Assembly (NCBI GenBank): GCA_032718475.1
Contig: JAUCBJ010000256.1
Location: 1-64,000, forward strand
Length of the DNA stretch: 64,000 nucleotides
Source of the DNA: Nemertoderma westbladi
Taxonomy: Eukaryota > Xenacoelomorpha > Nemertodermatida > Nemertodermatidae
Direction of reading: 5' to 3'
The notes below the pieces were generated by a model, which did no database searches, was not told the origin of the DNA, and saw nothing but the letters and a program-made list of their open reading frames with translations. The position numbers were made by a program, and so were the translations under genes. Shown here in pieces: positions 24,631 to 35,035 of the stretch; the stretch's first letter is position 1, and each line of letters opens with the position of its first letter.

Positions 24631-27398
24631 GAGTGGGAAAACGAGTAAGGGGAGAAACGCGCCAGATTTATCAGCGCAAACAGTCGAACGCAACCAAATC
24701 CGACTCACAGCGAAATGAACAACCCAAATCTGGTAATCGCTACCACAAGCGAAATAATCAATCTGCCCCTAAGGCGCTACTTAACTGCTGCTTGATAAAT
24801 GCGCGTTCAGTTTGTAACAAACTGAGCGATCTAGAATCGCTGCTATGTCCACCAAATTATGATATAGTAGGAGTGACAGAATCATGGCTACGTGATTCTG
24901 TGACGGACCAAATGATAAACGGTGAAAATAAATATGATGTTTTTAGAAATGACAGAATTGGTAAAATTGGTGGCGGTGCAGCGCTGCTAATTCGAAACAG
25001 CATTAAATGTCGCAAAGTGGAAAGTTTCGATACTGAATGTCTGGCTACAGAGGCCGATGTAGTGGCTGTTGATCTTTTAGGTAAAAACCCGTCTCGTATA
25101 ATCAGTGTCTATCGTCCCCGACCTAACTTACCTTCTGATTCTATATTGTGCAATTTGTTAGCGAAATTATGCGACATTGAAACGCCGTGTACTATTATTG
25201 GCGATTTTAATTTACCTTTAGTTAAATGGGAAGAATCTGAATTTCCCGACACAGATATATATAATGTGTTTTCAACGTTTGTTTTGGAAGCTGGTTTATC
25301 TCAGCTCCAGTTCAGCCCTACACGTGGCAATAACGTGTTAGATTTAGTGTTTACCACAGATCAATTCTATATTTCTAACATTGCAGTTACGGTACCATTC
25401 GCAACTAGCGACCATAGTACAGTTACTTTTAATCTTTTAGGACCTAATCCAGTTTCCACCGAGAACCGGGAATGCCACGGATTTTACGATTTTAAACATG
25501 CTGATTACGCAGATTTTACTAACTACATCGACAGTTGCGATTGGTCTAATTTATATCTAATGTGTAATACAGTAGATGATTTTTGGAATGCTTTTTCTTG
25601 TAAACTAAAAACGGGTATTGATCAGTTTGTGCCTTTTAAACAATTTAAATCAATCATCAAACCCCACCCCGAACATATTCGTGTTTTACAGTTCAAAAAG
25701 AAACAGCTGTGGCGTCGCCGGCACACAACCGGGGGCAAAATAGCATATGATCAATGTGCTAAAGAAGTTTCTAAGGAAATCTTCCGTGCGGCTTGCATAA
25801 AGGAGAATAAAATTTTATCTTCCGAAAATAAGAGTACCCTTTTCAATTACGTTAATTCCAAGCGTAAAGGAAAGTCGGGAATTGCCCCTCTGAAACATAA
25901 GGGGGATATAGTGGTAGATGATTTGATAAAAGCCCGTATTTTCGCTGAAGTATTAAGCGAAAATTTTAATTTAGATAATGATAATATACCTAGTTTTAAA
26001 CGTAGGATTGATTCTAGAACCAATTTATCAAAAGTTGATTTCTGTCCCGTTACAGTATATGCTATGCTTAGGAAACTTAAAAAAAAGACCAGCCGTACAC
26101 CTGACGGATTACCGAACATTCTCTTCGCAAATTTGTCTCGCTGCATTGCGGCACCATTATCGGCACTTTTCAAAATTTCTTTTGAATATCACGCGTTACC
26201 GACGATATGGCTTACAGCCAATGTCATTCCGATATACAAAAAGGGAAATCCGTCAGACCCGTACAATTACAGGCCAGTCTCATTAACATGTGTAGCGTGC
26301 AAATTAATGGAATCGTGTATAAAGATTGAAATAGTAAATTATTTGTTTAAACATGGTTTAATATGTAAGGCACAACACGGCTTTTTAAAAAAACGCTCTA
26401 CTTGTTCTCAACTTATTGAATGTGTAAAAGATTGGTGCAATTTTCTAGACCGTAAGAAATCCTTTGATGTGATATACATAGACTATGCCAAGGCTTTTGA
26501 TTCTATTATACATTCAAAGCTATTGATTAAATTGTCTAGTTATGGGATTTCGGGTGACCTATTATCTTGGCTATCGGCATTTCTCAGTAACAGAACCCAA
26601 AGAATATTTGTTGGAGATAAATATTCCGACTACTGTCGGGTCGTATCCGGAACAATACAGGGCAGTGTCCTCGGACCGGTTTTGTTCCTGATATACATAA
26701 ACGACTTACCACCGCTTTTGGACAGGGATAACGTGTCCTCCCGTTTATTTGCCGATGATGTCAAGCTATATGGTCCGTCCAATGAAAGTCATAGTCTGAA
26801 CGCTAGCCTCTCTAGGTTAGAGACCTGGGCCAACCTTTGGCAGCTAAATATAGCCCCGGATAAATGTATGGTTCTACATATAGGTGCAAATAATAATAAT
26901 TACAATTATGTGCTAGGCAATAAAGTGATAAAGAAGGTGACTAAATGTAAAGATTTAGGTATTATTATATCTGCGGATTTGAAGTTTGATAAATACTGTA
27001 AACAACAGTGTACAAAGGCTTTTAACATAACTAATATGATATTTCGTTGCTTTAAGACTAGCAATAAAGGTGCAATATTAACAGCCTATAAATCATACGT
27101 TAGACCGATTTTAGAATACTGTACACCAGTATGGTCGCCTTTTTCATTAGGCAGTATTGATCTTGTGGAGAGTGTCCAGCGATATTTTACACGTAGATTG
27201 TATAGCCATTGCAATATTAGTTACAAACCGTACATACATAGAATACAACACCTTAATTTACAACCGCTGGAAGTCCGACGATATATTTTTGATCTAAAGT
27301 TACTTTTCAGTATAGAGAGAAATTTAGTTGATTTAGATTTTGGTGCGCTTTTAGCTATACTAACCATCCGGGTCTGCGTGGCCACTCTCACAAGTTAA
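24621..27398 (+). CDS. CR1-like LINE ORF2: AP endonuclease and reverse transcriptase
   Basis: Enzyme that nicks target DNA and copies the LINE RNA at the nick. The 925-codon frame overlaps ORF1 by 10 bp. Endonuclease signatures run from about residue 58 (NCCLINARS, GVTESWL, GGGAALLIRNS, IIGDFN, ATSDHSTV). The RT domain covers about 500-770 with IPIYKKG, YRPVSLT, IDYAKAFDS, GSVLGPVLFLIYINDL and the catalytic FADD at 710-713. All catalytic motifs are present. The stop at 27398 is premature: one T lost from the TTTT run at 27349-27352 shifts the frame. Reading on in the other frame from about 27353 gives GLRGHSHKL and VVPVWNDLPEDTV, the family's usual C-terminus, ending at TAA 27581-27583. Confidence 0.9.
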   Translation: MEIGVGKRVRGETRQIYQRKQSNATKSDSQRNEQPKSGNRYHKRNNQSAPKALLNCCLINARSVCNKLSDLESLLCPPNYDIVGVTESWLRDSVTDQMINGENKYDVFRNDRIGKIGGGAALLIRNSIKCRKVESFDTECLATEADVVAVDLLGKNPSRIISVYRPRPNLPSDSILCNLLAKLCDIETPCTIIGDFNLPLVKWEESEFPDTDIYNVFSTFVLEAGLSQLQFSPTRGNNVLDLVFTTDQFYISNIAVTVPFATSDHSTVTFNLLGPNPVSTENRECHGFYDFKHADYADFTNYIDSCDWSNLYLMCNTVDDFWNAFSCKLKTGIDQFVPFKQFKSIIKPHPEHIRVLQFKKKQLWRRRHTTGGKIAYDQCAKEVSKEIFRAACIKENKILSSENKSTLFNYVNSKRKGKSGIAPLKHKGDIVVDDLIKARIFAEVLSENFNLDNDNIPSFKRRIDSRTNLSKVDFCPVTVYAMLRKLKKKTSRTPDGLPNILFANLSRCIAAPLSALFKISFEYHALPTIWLTANVIPIYKKGNPSDPYNYRPVSLTCVACKLMESCIKIEIVNYLFKHGLICKAQHGFLKKRSTCSQLIECVKDWCNFLDRKKSFDVIYIDYAKAFDSIIHSKLLIKLSSYGISGDLLSWLSAFLSNRTQRIFVGDKYSDYCRVVSGTIQGSVLGPVLFLIYINDLPPLLDRDNVSSRLFADDVKLYGPSNESHSLNASLSRLETWANLWQLNIAPDKCMVLHIGANNNNYNYVLGNKVIKKVTKCKDLGIIISADLKFDKYCKQQCTKAFNITNMIFRCFKTSNKGAILTAYKSYVRPILEYCTPVWSPFSLGSIDLVESVQRYFTRRLYSHCNISYKPYIHRIQHLNLQPLEVRRYIFDLKLLFSIERNLVDLDFGALLAILTIRVCVATLTS

Positions 27399-27583
27399 AT
27401 GTACCTAGATGTAGATTAATTATATCTAAAAACTCATTTACCAGTCGTGTTGTGCCAGTCTGGAATGATTTGCCAGAAGATACAGTAGATTCCAGAACAC
27501 TTGTCAGTTTTGCGACCAAGCTCAAGAACCACGATTTCCTACCAATTTGCAAATTTAATCAACCACTAATCGGTCGCTCGTAA
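27353..27583 (+). pseudogene. Frameshifted C-terminal tail of LINE ORF2
   Basis: About 75 codons in a -1 frame relative to 24621-27398. They read SYTNHPGLRGHSHKL, then PRCRLIISKNSFTSR and VVPVWNDLPED, matching the conserved Trp-Asn-x-Leu-Pro tail of CR1/Jockey-type ORF2 proteins. It shows that the full product was about 990 residues. Confidence 0.75.
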
Positions 27584-27800
27584 TAAACGTTTCTGGGTTC
27601 TACGGTATGTACAGTTCATTTTATTCGTATTTCTTTTTAATTTTTTTTTTTAAGCTGATGTAAATTTTAATGTTTAGTGATTTTAAATTTTGTTTTTTAT
27701 TAACCCCCGTAAGCGCTGATACGCCTGGGTGGTTTTTCTCCCTCCACTAATTATGTTTTATCTTACTTCACGTGCAACAAATAGTTATAATATGATGTAA
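27584..27800 (+). other. 3' untranslated region of the CR1-like LINE
   Basis: T-rich non-coding tail after the true ORF2 stop. The boundary with the following RTE-like element lies near 27790-27830 and I cannot fix it exactly. Confidence 0.55.
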
Positions 27801-27807
27801 TAAAGGA

Positions 27808-28995
27808 GTGTTGACTAATAATAAAAAATACCGGCTCGGTCGTTGCCTGGGTCAACAAGGACCGCGTCCCTCAGTGGTACACCAGGCTGGGGTCGATAAA
27901 TTGGCTACTGGAACAGAAGACAGAGAAGAAAGAAGAACCAACCTGTTGAAATGTAAAAAGACACTAAAGATTGCTACAATGAACGCACGCACGCTGAAAG
28001 CACAGAGCAAACAGGGTGACATGGTCGCTCTGGCAATGGAATATAACATCGACATCATCTGCATCCAAGAACATCGGATTTGTCATGAAGACACTGCCAT
28101 GAAGTACAATGACATTGGAAATGGATGGACGCTAGTAACAAGCTCAGCAGTAAGAAACTCGGCCAATGCATCAATTGGTGGAGTAGGAATTCTGCTAAGC
28201 CCATTTGCACTTAAGACCCTAAACAACATCGAATCTATAAATTCCAGGGTTATGATCGCAACATTTGATGGGAATCCCAAGACAACAGTTATATGTTGCT
28301 ACAGTCCAACCAATGCATCAGAGCCAGAACAAGCAGTCAAGTTTTATGAAGAACTGACTGGACTTATTAAGGACATCCCGAAACACAATGTTAAAGTCAT
28401 TGCTGGTGACCTGAATGCGCAAATTGGCCCAGAAGAGATCATGGGTTACACCTATAACACCAGTTCTAACAGAAATGGGTACTTACTTTTAGACCTAATG
28501 GAAGAATGTGAATTGATATCAACAAACAACACATTCGAAAAGAGTAAGGGGAAGCTATGGACCTTTCAATACCCTAATGGAACCAAAGCACAACTGGATT
28601 ACATCCTTATAAACAAAAAGTGGAGAAATAGCATGATCAACTGCGAGGCATACAGCTCGTTCAACCTAATTGGTTCGGACCACAGTATTGTGACTGCAGA
28701 GATCAGACTCAGTTTGAGAGCCAGCAAACCCAGGACAAGCAAGCAAATCAACTATGACTGGGAGAAACTCAGAACTGACAATGCTGTAAAGGATGCTTAT
28801 AGAGTAGAAGTTCAAAACCGCTTTGAAGCACTTCAGTCAATGGATGAAGACCAATCCACCGATTCAATATACCAGAATATAATAACAGCCCACAAGGAAT
28901 CAGCTAAGAGGCATATCCCCAGAAACCTAAACGAAAACAGTATGTGTCATGGCAAAACTCTGAGGTTACTTGTAAGAGAGAAGATCTTAAGATAG
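27808..28995 (+). pseudogene. RTE-like ORF, AP-endonuclease half
   Basis: The N-terminal part of the element's only protein, which nicks target DNA. Endonuclease motifs appear in order: IATMNARTL, ICIQEHR, GGVGILLS, CCYSPTNASE, VIAGDLNAQIG, LDYILINKKWR and GSDHSIVTAEI. The frame is then lost: from 28923 the correct reading KPKRKQYVSW continues in the next frame because one A is missing. The remainder to the stop at 28995 (ending REKILR) is out-of-frame noise. The usable segment is about 370 codons. Confidence 0.82.
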
Positions 28996-29890
28996 CCTAC
29001 AAAGTTAAAACCGAACAACCAACAACCGAAAACATTAACAAGGTTGAGAAAGCTAAGGACGATCTTAAATTGGCCTACAACATCAGCCAGGAAAAGTACA
29101 TACAGGATAAAACTGAAGCAATTACAACTGCTCACATACAGCAACAATCAAGACTTACCTGGCAAACTGTAAATGAGGTATCTGGTCGGAAAAGTTGTGC
29201 AAAGGGGCGCCTCAAAGCCGATAGTCCTGAAGAACGTGTTTGGAAGTGGAAAAATCACTTCAGCAACTTGCTTGGGCAGCCACCAAACATCGAGGTCAGC
29301 CCTACAAGGAAAATATATGACAAGACACTACCTATAGAAACAGGGGACTTCACACCTGCCGAACTCCAAAGAAGCATTAAAAGCATGTCCAATAATAAAG
29401 CGAGTGGATTAGATGAAATCCCAGCATAGGTATGGAAAACCGGAGTGCTAAATAGACCATTATTGAATGTTTGCAACCGGATGTTAAAAGGGGAAAAGCC
29501 ACCACCAATTTGGACTAAAGGTCAACTAAAGCCTCTCCCCAAGAAAGGAGACCTCGGCATACCAACAAACTATCGTGGGATCTGTCTGCTTGTGGTAGCT
29601 GCCAAAATATACAATAAAATGATTCTATATAGGATTAGGCCTCACATAGAGAAACTACTGCGTAAGAGCCAAAACGGATTTTGACCAAGTAGATCAACAA
29701 TAGCTCAGATACTTGCACTATGGAGACTGATTGAAGGAATTAAGTCAAAGAATCTCCCCGCATTCATGACTTTTGTGGACTTCAAGAAGGCATTCGACTC
29801 CATCCATAGAGATAAAATCCTTGAAATCCTAAGAGCTTATGGAATACCAGAAGTAATTGTTGCTGGCATTGGATTGTTATATTGTGACAC
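28923..29890 (+). pseudogene. RTE-like ORF, linker and RT start, two in-frame stops
   Basis: Continuation in the shifted frame. It covers a lysine-rich linker (EKYIQDKTEAITT), the pre-RT segment ADSPEERVWKWKNHFSNLL and NNKASGLDEIPA, then TAG at 29427-29429. After it come VWKTGVLNRPLL, LKPLPKKGDLG, NYRGICLL and KSQNGF, then TGA at 29682-29684. After that stop the frame gives STIAQILALWRLIEG and the catalytic-Asp motif FVDFKKAFDSIHRDKI. Frame is lost again near 29889 after LLYCDTSA. Confidence 0.8.
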
Positions 29891-30840
29891 AAGCGCAGGT
29901 ATTCTCACCAGATGGTGAAACTGAGTTTTTCTCAATCCTGGCTGGCGTACTGCAAGGCGACACATTAGCACCATTACTATTTGTAATTGTGCTGGATTAC
30001 GCAATGAGGACGGCCACAAAGGGTGAAGATCTGGGATTCACACTTCAAGAACGCAGAAGTAGTAGATATCCGGCAACTACAGTCACAGACACTGACTTTG
30101 CGGATGACATCGCCCTGCTCTCTAATACGCTAGCAGATGCACAGCTTCTACTAAATAAAGTGGAGAGGGCTGCTAAGGAGGTTGGATTGCATATAAATGC
30201 TACCAAGACCGAATTCATGACCTTTAATGTTGATGGAAACTTGACAACCATTGATAATAATCAACTAAGGAAGGTAGATGACTTCCAGTACCTTGGATAA
30301 TGGATAGAGAGTAGCAAAAAGGACATAGAAGTTAGGAAAGCAAAGGCTTGGGTAGCTCTATCAAAAATGGATACCATCTGGAAATCAGTTCTCTCCAGGC
30401 ACCTGAAGACTAAGTTCTTTCGAGCCACAGTGGAAAGTGTATTTTTATACGGGGGTGAGACCTGGACACTGACTAAATCACTTGAACAACGAATTGATGG
30501 TTGCTACACAAGACTACTAAGGGCAGCCCTAAACATCAGCTGGAGACAACACATGACAAACGCCGAGCTTTATGGTACAATACCACCTGTATCAACCACC
30601 CTCTGTGAACGCAGATTAAGATTCAGTGGGCACTGCTGGCGAAGTAAAGACGAGGTCATACCAGATCTACTTCTCTGGCAACCAACTCATGGAAAGCGTA
30701 GTCGTGGACGACCTGCCATAACAAATATAGATCAACTTGAAAGGGATACTGAACTTGGGAGAAACGAAATTGCGACAACTATGGAGAATCGGGAAGCCTG
30801 GAAGGATCTCATTTCCACTGTCCGAGTTCGCTCGACCTGA
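29857..30840 (+). pseudogene. RTE-like ORF, RT catalytic part and C-terminus, one in-frame stop
   Basis: From about 29890 this frame gives SPDGETEFFSILAGVLQGD, then the catalytic FADD in DTDFADDIALLS, GLHINATKTEFM and DDFQYLG. TAA follows at 30298-30300 where Trp-Ile follows on directly. The frame reopens as WIESSKKDIEVRKAKAW, LYGGETWTLTKSLEQ, RRLRFSGHCWRS and GKRSRGRP, ending at 30840. The GETWTL and GH-CWR tail is typical of RTE-like and related single-ORF LINEs. Confidence 0.82.
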
Positions 30841-31124
30841 AACTGAATAAACTTTAATTTTAACAAAAAGACCCGCTCGATCGGGGTTTTAAAACAGAAC
30901 ATTCACATCGCATGACTCATAAATGTGGTTAGTTACCCTGTCCTGTAACCTGCTCCTTTACCTCCATTGTTAACAACATCGTTTATTGTTTTGCTTAGAA
31001 ATAGCCATCTCTGTAACCTGCTTCTGTTCTTTATGCGAACAATTGCCACTAGCAATGGACCTTCAGTAATCAATGAACCTTGTCATGTCCGATGAGTTTA
31101 AGAAATACTACAAACGAGTCGCTA

Positions 31125-33985
31125 CATGGTCACCAGGTATACCCACCACGAGGTCACCAGGTATACCCACCACGAGGTCACCAGGTATGCCCACCACGAG
31201 GTCCCCAGGTATACCCACCACTTGGTTAGTCACCAGGTATACCCGCCACGTGGTCACCAGGTATACCCACCACGAGGTCAGCAGGCATACCCGCCACATG
31301 GTCACCAGGTATACCCACCACGAGGTCACCAGGTATACCCACCACGAGGTCACCAGGTATACCCACCACGATGTCACCAGGTATACCCGCCACGTGGTCA
31401 CCAGGTATACCCACCACGAGGTCACCAGGTATACCCACCACGAGGTCACCAGGTATACCCGCCACGTGGTCACCAGGTATACCCACCACTTGGTTGGTCA
31501 CCAGGTATACCCGCCACGTGGTCACCAGGTATACCCACCATGAGGTCACCAGGTATACCCGCCACGTAGTCACCAGGTATACCCGCCACTAGGTCACCAG
31601 GTATACCCGCTACGAGGTCACCAGGTATACCCACCACGAGGTCACCAGGTATACTCACCACGATGTCACCAGGTATACCCGCCACGTGGTCACCAGGTAT
31701 ATCCGCCACGAGGTCACCAGGTATACCCACCACGAGGTCACCAGGTATACATGCCACGAGGTCACCAGGTATACCCGCCACGATGTCACCAGGTATACCC
31801 GCCACGAGGTCACCAGGTATACCCGCCATGTGGTCACCAGGTATACCCGTCACGAGTTCACCAGGTATACCCGCCATGTGGTCACCAGGTATACCCGCCA
31901 CGTGGTCACCAGGTATACCCGCCACGAGGTCACCAGGTATACCTGCCACGAGGTCACCAGGTATACCCGCCACGTGGTCACCAGGTATACCCGACACATG
32001 GTCACCAGTTATACCCACCACGTTCTCACCAGGTATACCCGCCACGAGGTCACCAGGTATACCCACCACGTGGTCACCAGGTATACCCGCCACGAGGTCA
32101 CCAGGTATACCCCCCACGAGGTCACCAGGTATACCTGCCACGTGGTCACCAGGTATATCCGCCACGAGGTCACCAGGTATACCCGCCACGTGGTCACCAG
32201 GTATACCCGCCACGAGGTCACCAGGTATACCCGCCAAGTGGTCAACAGGTACACCCACCACGTGGTCACCAGGTATACCCACCACGTGGTCACCAGGTAT
32301 ACCCACCAAGTGGTCACCAGGTATACCTGCCACGAGGTCACCAGGTATACCCGCCAAGTGGTCAACAGGTACACCCGCCACGTGGTCACCAGGTATACCC
32401 ACCACGTGGTCACCAGGTATACCCGCCAAGTGGTCACCAGGTATACCTGCATGTGGTCACCAGGCATACCCGCCACGTGGTCTGGTCACCAGGTATACCC
32501 GCCACGAGGTCACCAGGTATACCCGCCACGAGGTCACCAGGTATACCCGCCACGTGGTCACCAGGTATACCCACCACTAGGTCACCAGGTATATCCGCCA
32601 CGAGGTCACCAGGTATACCCACCACGAGGTCACCAGGTATACATGCCACGAGGTCACCAGGTATACCCGCCACGATGTCACCAGGTATACCCGCCACGAG
32701 GTCACCAGGTATACCCGCCATGTGGTCACCAGGTATACCCGCCACGAGTTCACCAGGTATACCCGCCACGTGGTCACCAGGTATACCCGCCACGTGGTCA
32801 CCAGGTATACCCGCCACGAGGTCACCAGGTATACCTGCCACGAGGTCACCAGGTATACCCGCCACGTGGTCACCAGGTATACCCGACACATGGTCACCAG
32901 TTATACCCACCACGTTGTCACCAGGTATACCCGCCACGAGGTCACCAGGTATACCCACCACGTGGTCACCAGGTATACCCGCCACGAGGTCACCAGGTAT
33001 ACCCCCCACGAGGTCACCAGGTATACCTGCCACGTGGTCACCAGGTATATCCGCCACGAGGTCACCAGGTATACCCGCCACGTGGTCACCAGGTATACCC
33101 GCCACGAGGTCACCAGGTATACCCGCCAAGTGGTCAACAGGTACACCCGCCACGTGGTCACCAGGTATACCCACCACGTGGTCACCAGGTATACCCACCA
33201 AGTGGTCACCAGGTATACCTGCCACGAGGTCACCAGGTATACCCGCCAAGTGGTCAACAGGTACACCCGCCACGTGGTCACCAGGTATACCCACCACGTG
33301 GTCACCAGGTATACCCGCCAAGTGGTCACCAGGTATACCTGCCATGTGGTCACCAGGCATACCCGCCACGTGGTCTGGTCACCAGGTATACCCGCCACGA
33401 GGTCACCAGGTATACCCGCCACGAGGTCACCAGGTATACCCGCCACGTGGTCACCAGGTATACCCACCACTAGGTCACCAGGTATATCCGCCACGAGGTC
33501 ACCAGGTATACCCCCCCGAGGTCACCAGGTATACCCACCACGAGGTCACCAGGTATATCCGCCATGTGGTCACCAGGTATACCCGCCACAAGTTCACCAG
33601 GTATACCCGCCACGTGGTCACCAGGTATACCCGCCACGAGGTCACCAGCTATACCCACCACGAGGTCACCAGGTATACCTGCCACGAGGTCATCAGGTAT
33701 ACCCGCCACAAGGTCACCAGGTATACCCACCACGAGGTTGGTCACCAGGTATACCCGCCACAAGGTCACCAGGTATACCCGCCATGAGGTGACCAGGTAT
33801 ACCCGCCACGAGGTCACCAGGTATACCCGCCACGAGGTCACCAGGTATACCCACCACGAGGTCACCAGGTATACCCGCCACGAGGTGACCATGTATACCC
33901 GCCACGTGGTCACCAGGTATACCCGCCACGTGGTCACCAGGTATACCCACCACTTGGTTGGTCACCAGGTATACCCGCCATGGGT
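31125..33985. repeat. 24-bp minisatellite, about 119 units
   Basis: Tandem units of GTCACCAGGTATACCC followed by RCCACGAG or RCCACGTG. The period is a multiple of three and five of six frames lack stops, so long low-complexity open frames on both strands (SPGIPATR, VTRYTRHE, HQVYPPRG and the minus-strand LVAGIPGD) are by-products, not genes. A block of about 0.9 kb is duplicated: the irregular junction GGTCTGGTCACC occurs at 32479 and again at 33372. Occasional 28-bp units carry an extra TTGG or TTAG. Confidence 0.96.
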
Positions 33986-35029
33986 TTAACTTCCACATTT
34001 GCCTTTACTCGGGGTACCACCATCCTAATGAGAACAACTGATGTTGCCGCTTATGTAGAGCAAAGGCTGGTATTTACCAACTCACTAGCTGTCCGGGGAA
34101 CTCAAAATCCCTCACCTATGGATGTCCGATAACAATAAACCGGACTTTTTATATTATATAAATATTATTAATTTACTGATTTTAATATACCGTACCTGTA
34201 CCGCATATTTAAATTTTATTAATTATTGCAAATTAGGGTTTAAAAAACAAGATTTTCAAAATTTGGTTAAAGCGTTTTTTTTATGTTTTTTATTGTTTTT
34301 TATGTTTTTTATAAGCCTTTGCTTCAATGTCACTATCTGGTAATTTTAAGGCCCACAGGAAGTCTATGAAATAAAATGTTATACAATATTTATATTATGA
34401 CTGTTATGATATTTAATATTTTCTATTACAATTTATTGTACAATGACCTACCCTGACACCAACAGCAACACTCACACTACCGTACTGACAGTAATATCAA
34501 CCTGCACAGAAACATAATCACAATCAGCCCAGTCACTGTCACTCCCATCCTCGTCAATCTTATCACAGTCCTCGGACTGTACAGGAACCACCGCGACATC
34601 AATGCCAGACTGGAATTGCTCCGAATTTACGCGGAAGATACGCCGCGTATTTTTGCAATTACGCGGATTTTCAAATTTCAGAATTTAATGTAGCAATTCC
34701 AGTCTTGCATCACTGCTCTTAGCCACTCGGAAGCAGTGCTACAGTAGGCCACAACCACCCTTTCCATCGTCTTAGCAGCTACAGTTGACTCCAGGCAGCG
34801 ATTGAATGAAATCAACATCAACTACTGGTTTACACAATGAGCGACGACCCGGTTCCATGCCTTGTGGTGCATGAAGAGCTGGCGGCTGTTCAGATCACCT
34901 GCTCAACTGAAAGCTTAGGCCTACAGTATTACTGTATTACTACATATAGTATGTGGGAGTGGTGGTGTGAATTATAGGTCAATATGTGTGTGTGTGAGTT
35001 ATAGGTAATTATAGGTGAATTACAGGTCT
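33986..35029. other. Non-coding spacer with a MITE-like hairpin
   Basis: No gene recognised. 34120-34460 is A+T-rich; the frame 34122-34343 is low-complexity hydrophobic and probably random. A palindromic element lies at 34602-34709. Just before the next LINE a degenerate TTATAGGT repeat occurs at 34970-35030. Confidence 0.5.
34602..34709. repeat. MITE-like hairpin element
   Basis: ATGCCAGACTGGAATTGCT at 34602-34620 is repeated inverted at 34691-34709 with one mismatch. The 70-bp interior has its own palindrome (TACGCGG ... CCGCGTA, 34630-34652). About 108 bp in all, too small to encode anything. Confidence 0.7.
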
Positions 35030-35035
35030 ATGAAA

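Larger units (their letters stand above)
23237..27790 (+). mobile_element. CR1-like non-LTR retrotransposon, nearly full length
   Basis: Two-ORF LINE: ORF1 with a zinc-finger region (23237-24630), ORF2 with AP-endonuclease and reverse transcriptase (24621-27583 if one frameshift is ignored), then a 3' untranslated region to about 27790. The ORFs overlap by 10 bp in different frames. Only two disablements are visible, each a single-base loss in a homopolymer, so this is a recent copy or even an intact one misread. Confidence 0.88.
27800..30900 (+). mobile_element. RTE-like non-LTR retrotransposon, decayed
   Basis: Single-ORF LINE directly behind the CR1-like element. It has AP endonuclease, RT and a C-terminal Arg/His-rich tail, followed by a short 3' region with TTTTAACAAAAAG. 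Five disablements: a -1 frameshift at the A-run 28923-28925, TAG at 29427-29429, TGA at 29682-29684, a frameshift near 29889, and TAA at 30298-30300. Clade naming (RTE-like) is from motif style only. Confidence 0.8.

Noticed and set aside
31073-33998. Many long open frames on both strands (up to 678 codons) with PGIP, TRYTRH or HQVYPP repeats
   Set aside because: The 24-bp unit is a multiple of three and lacks stops in five frames. No start context, signal or unique termini; frames overlap each other completely.
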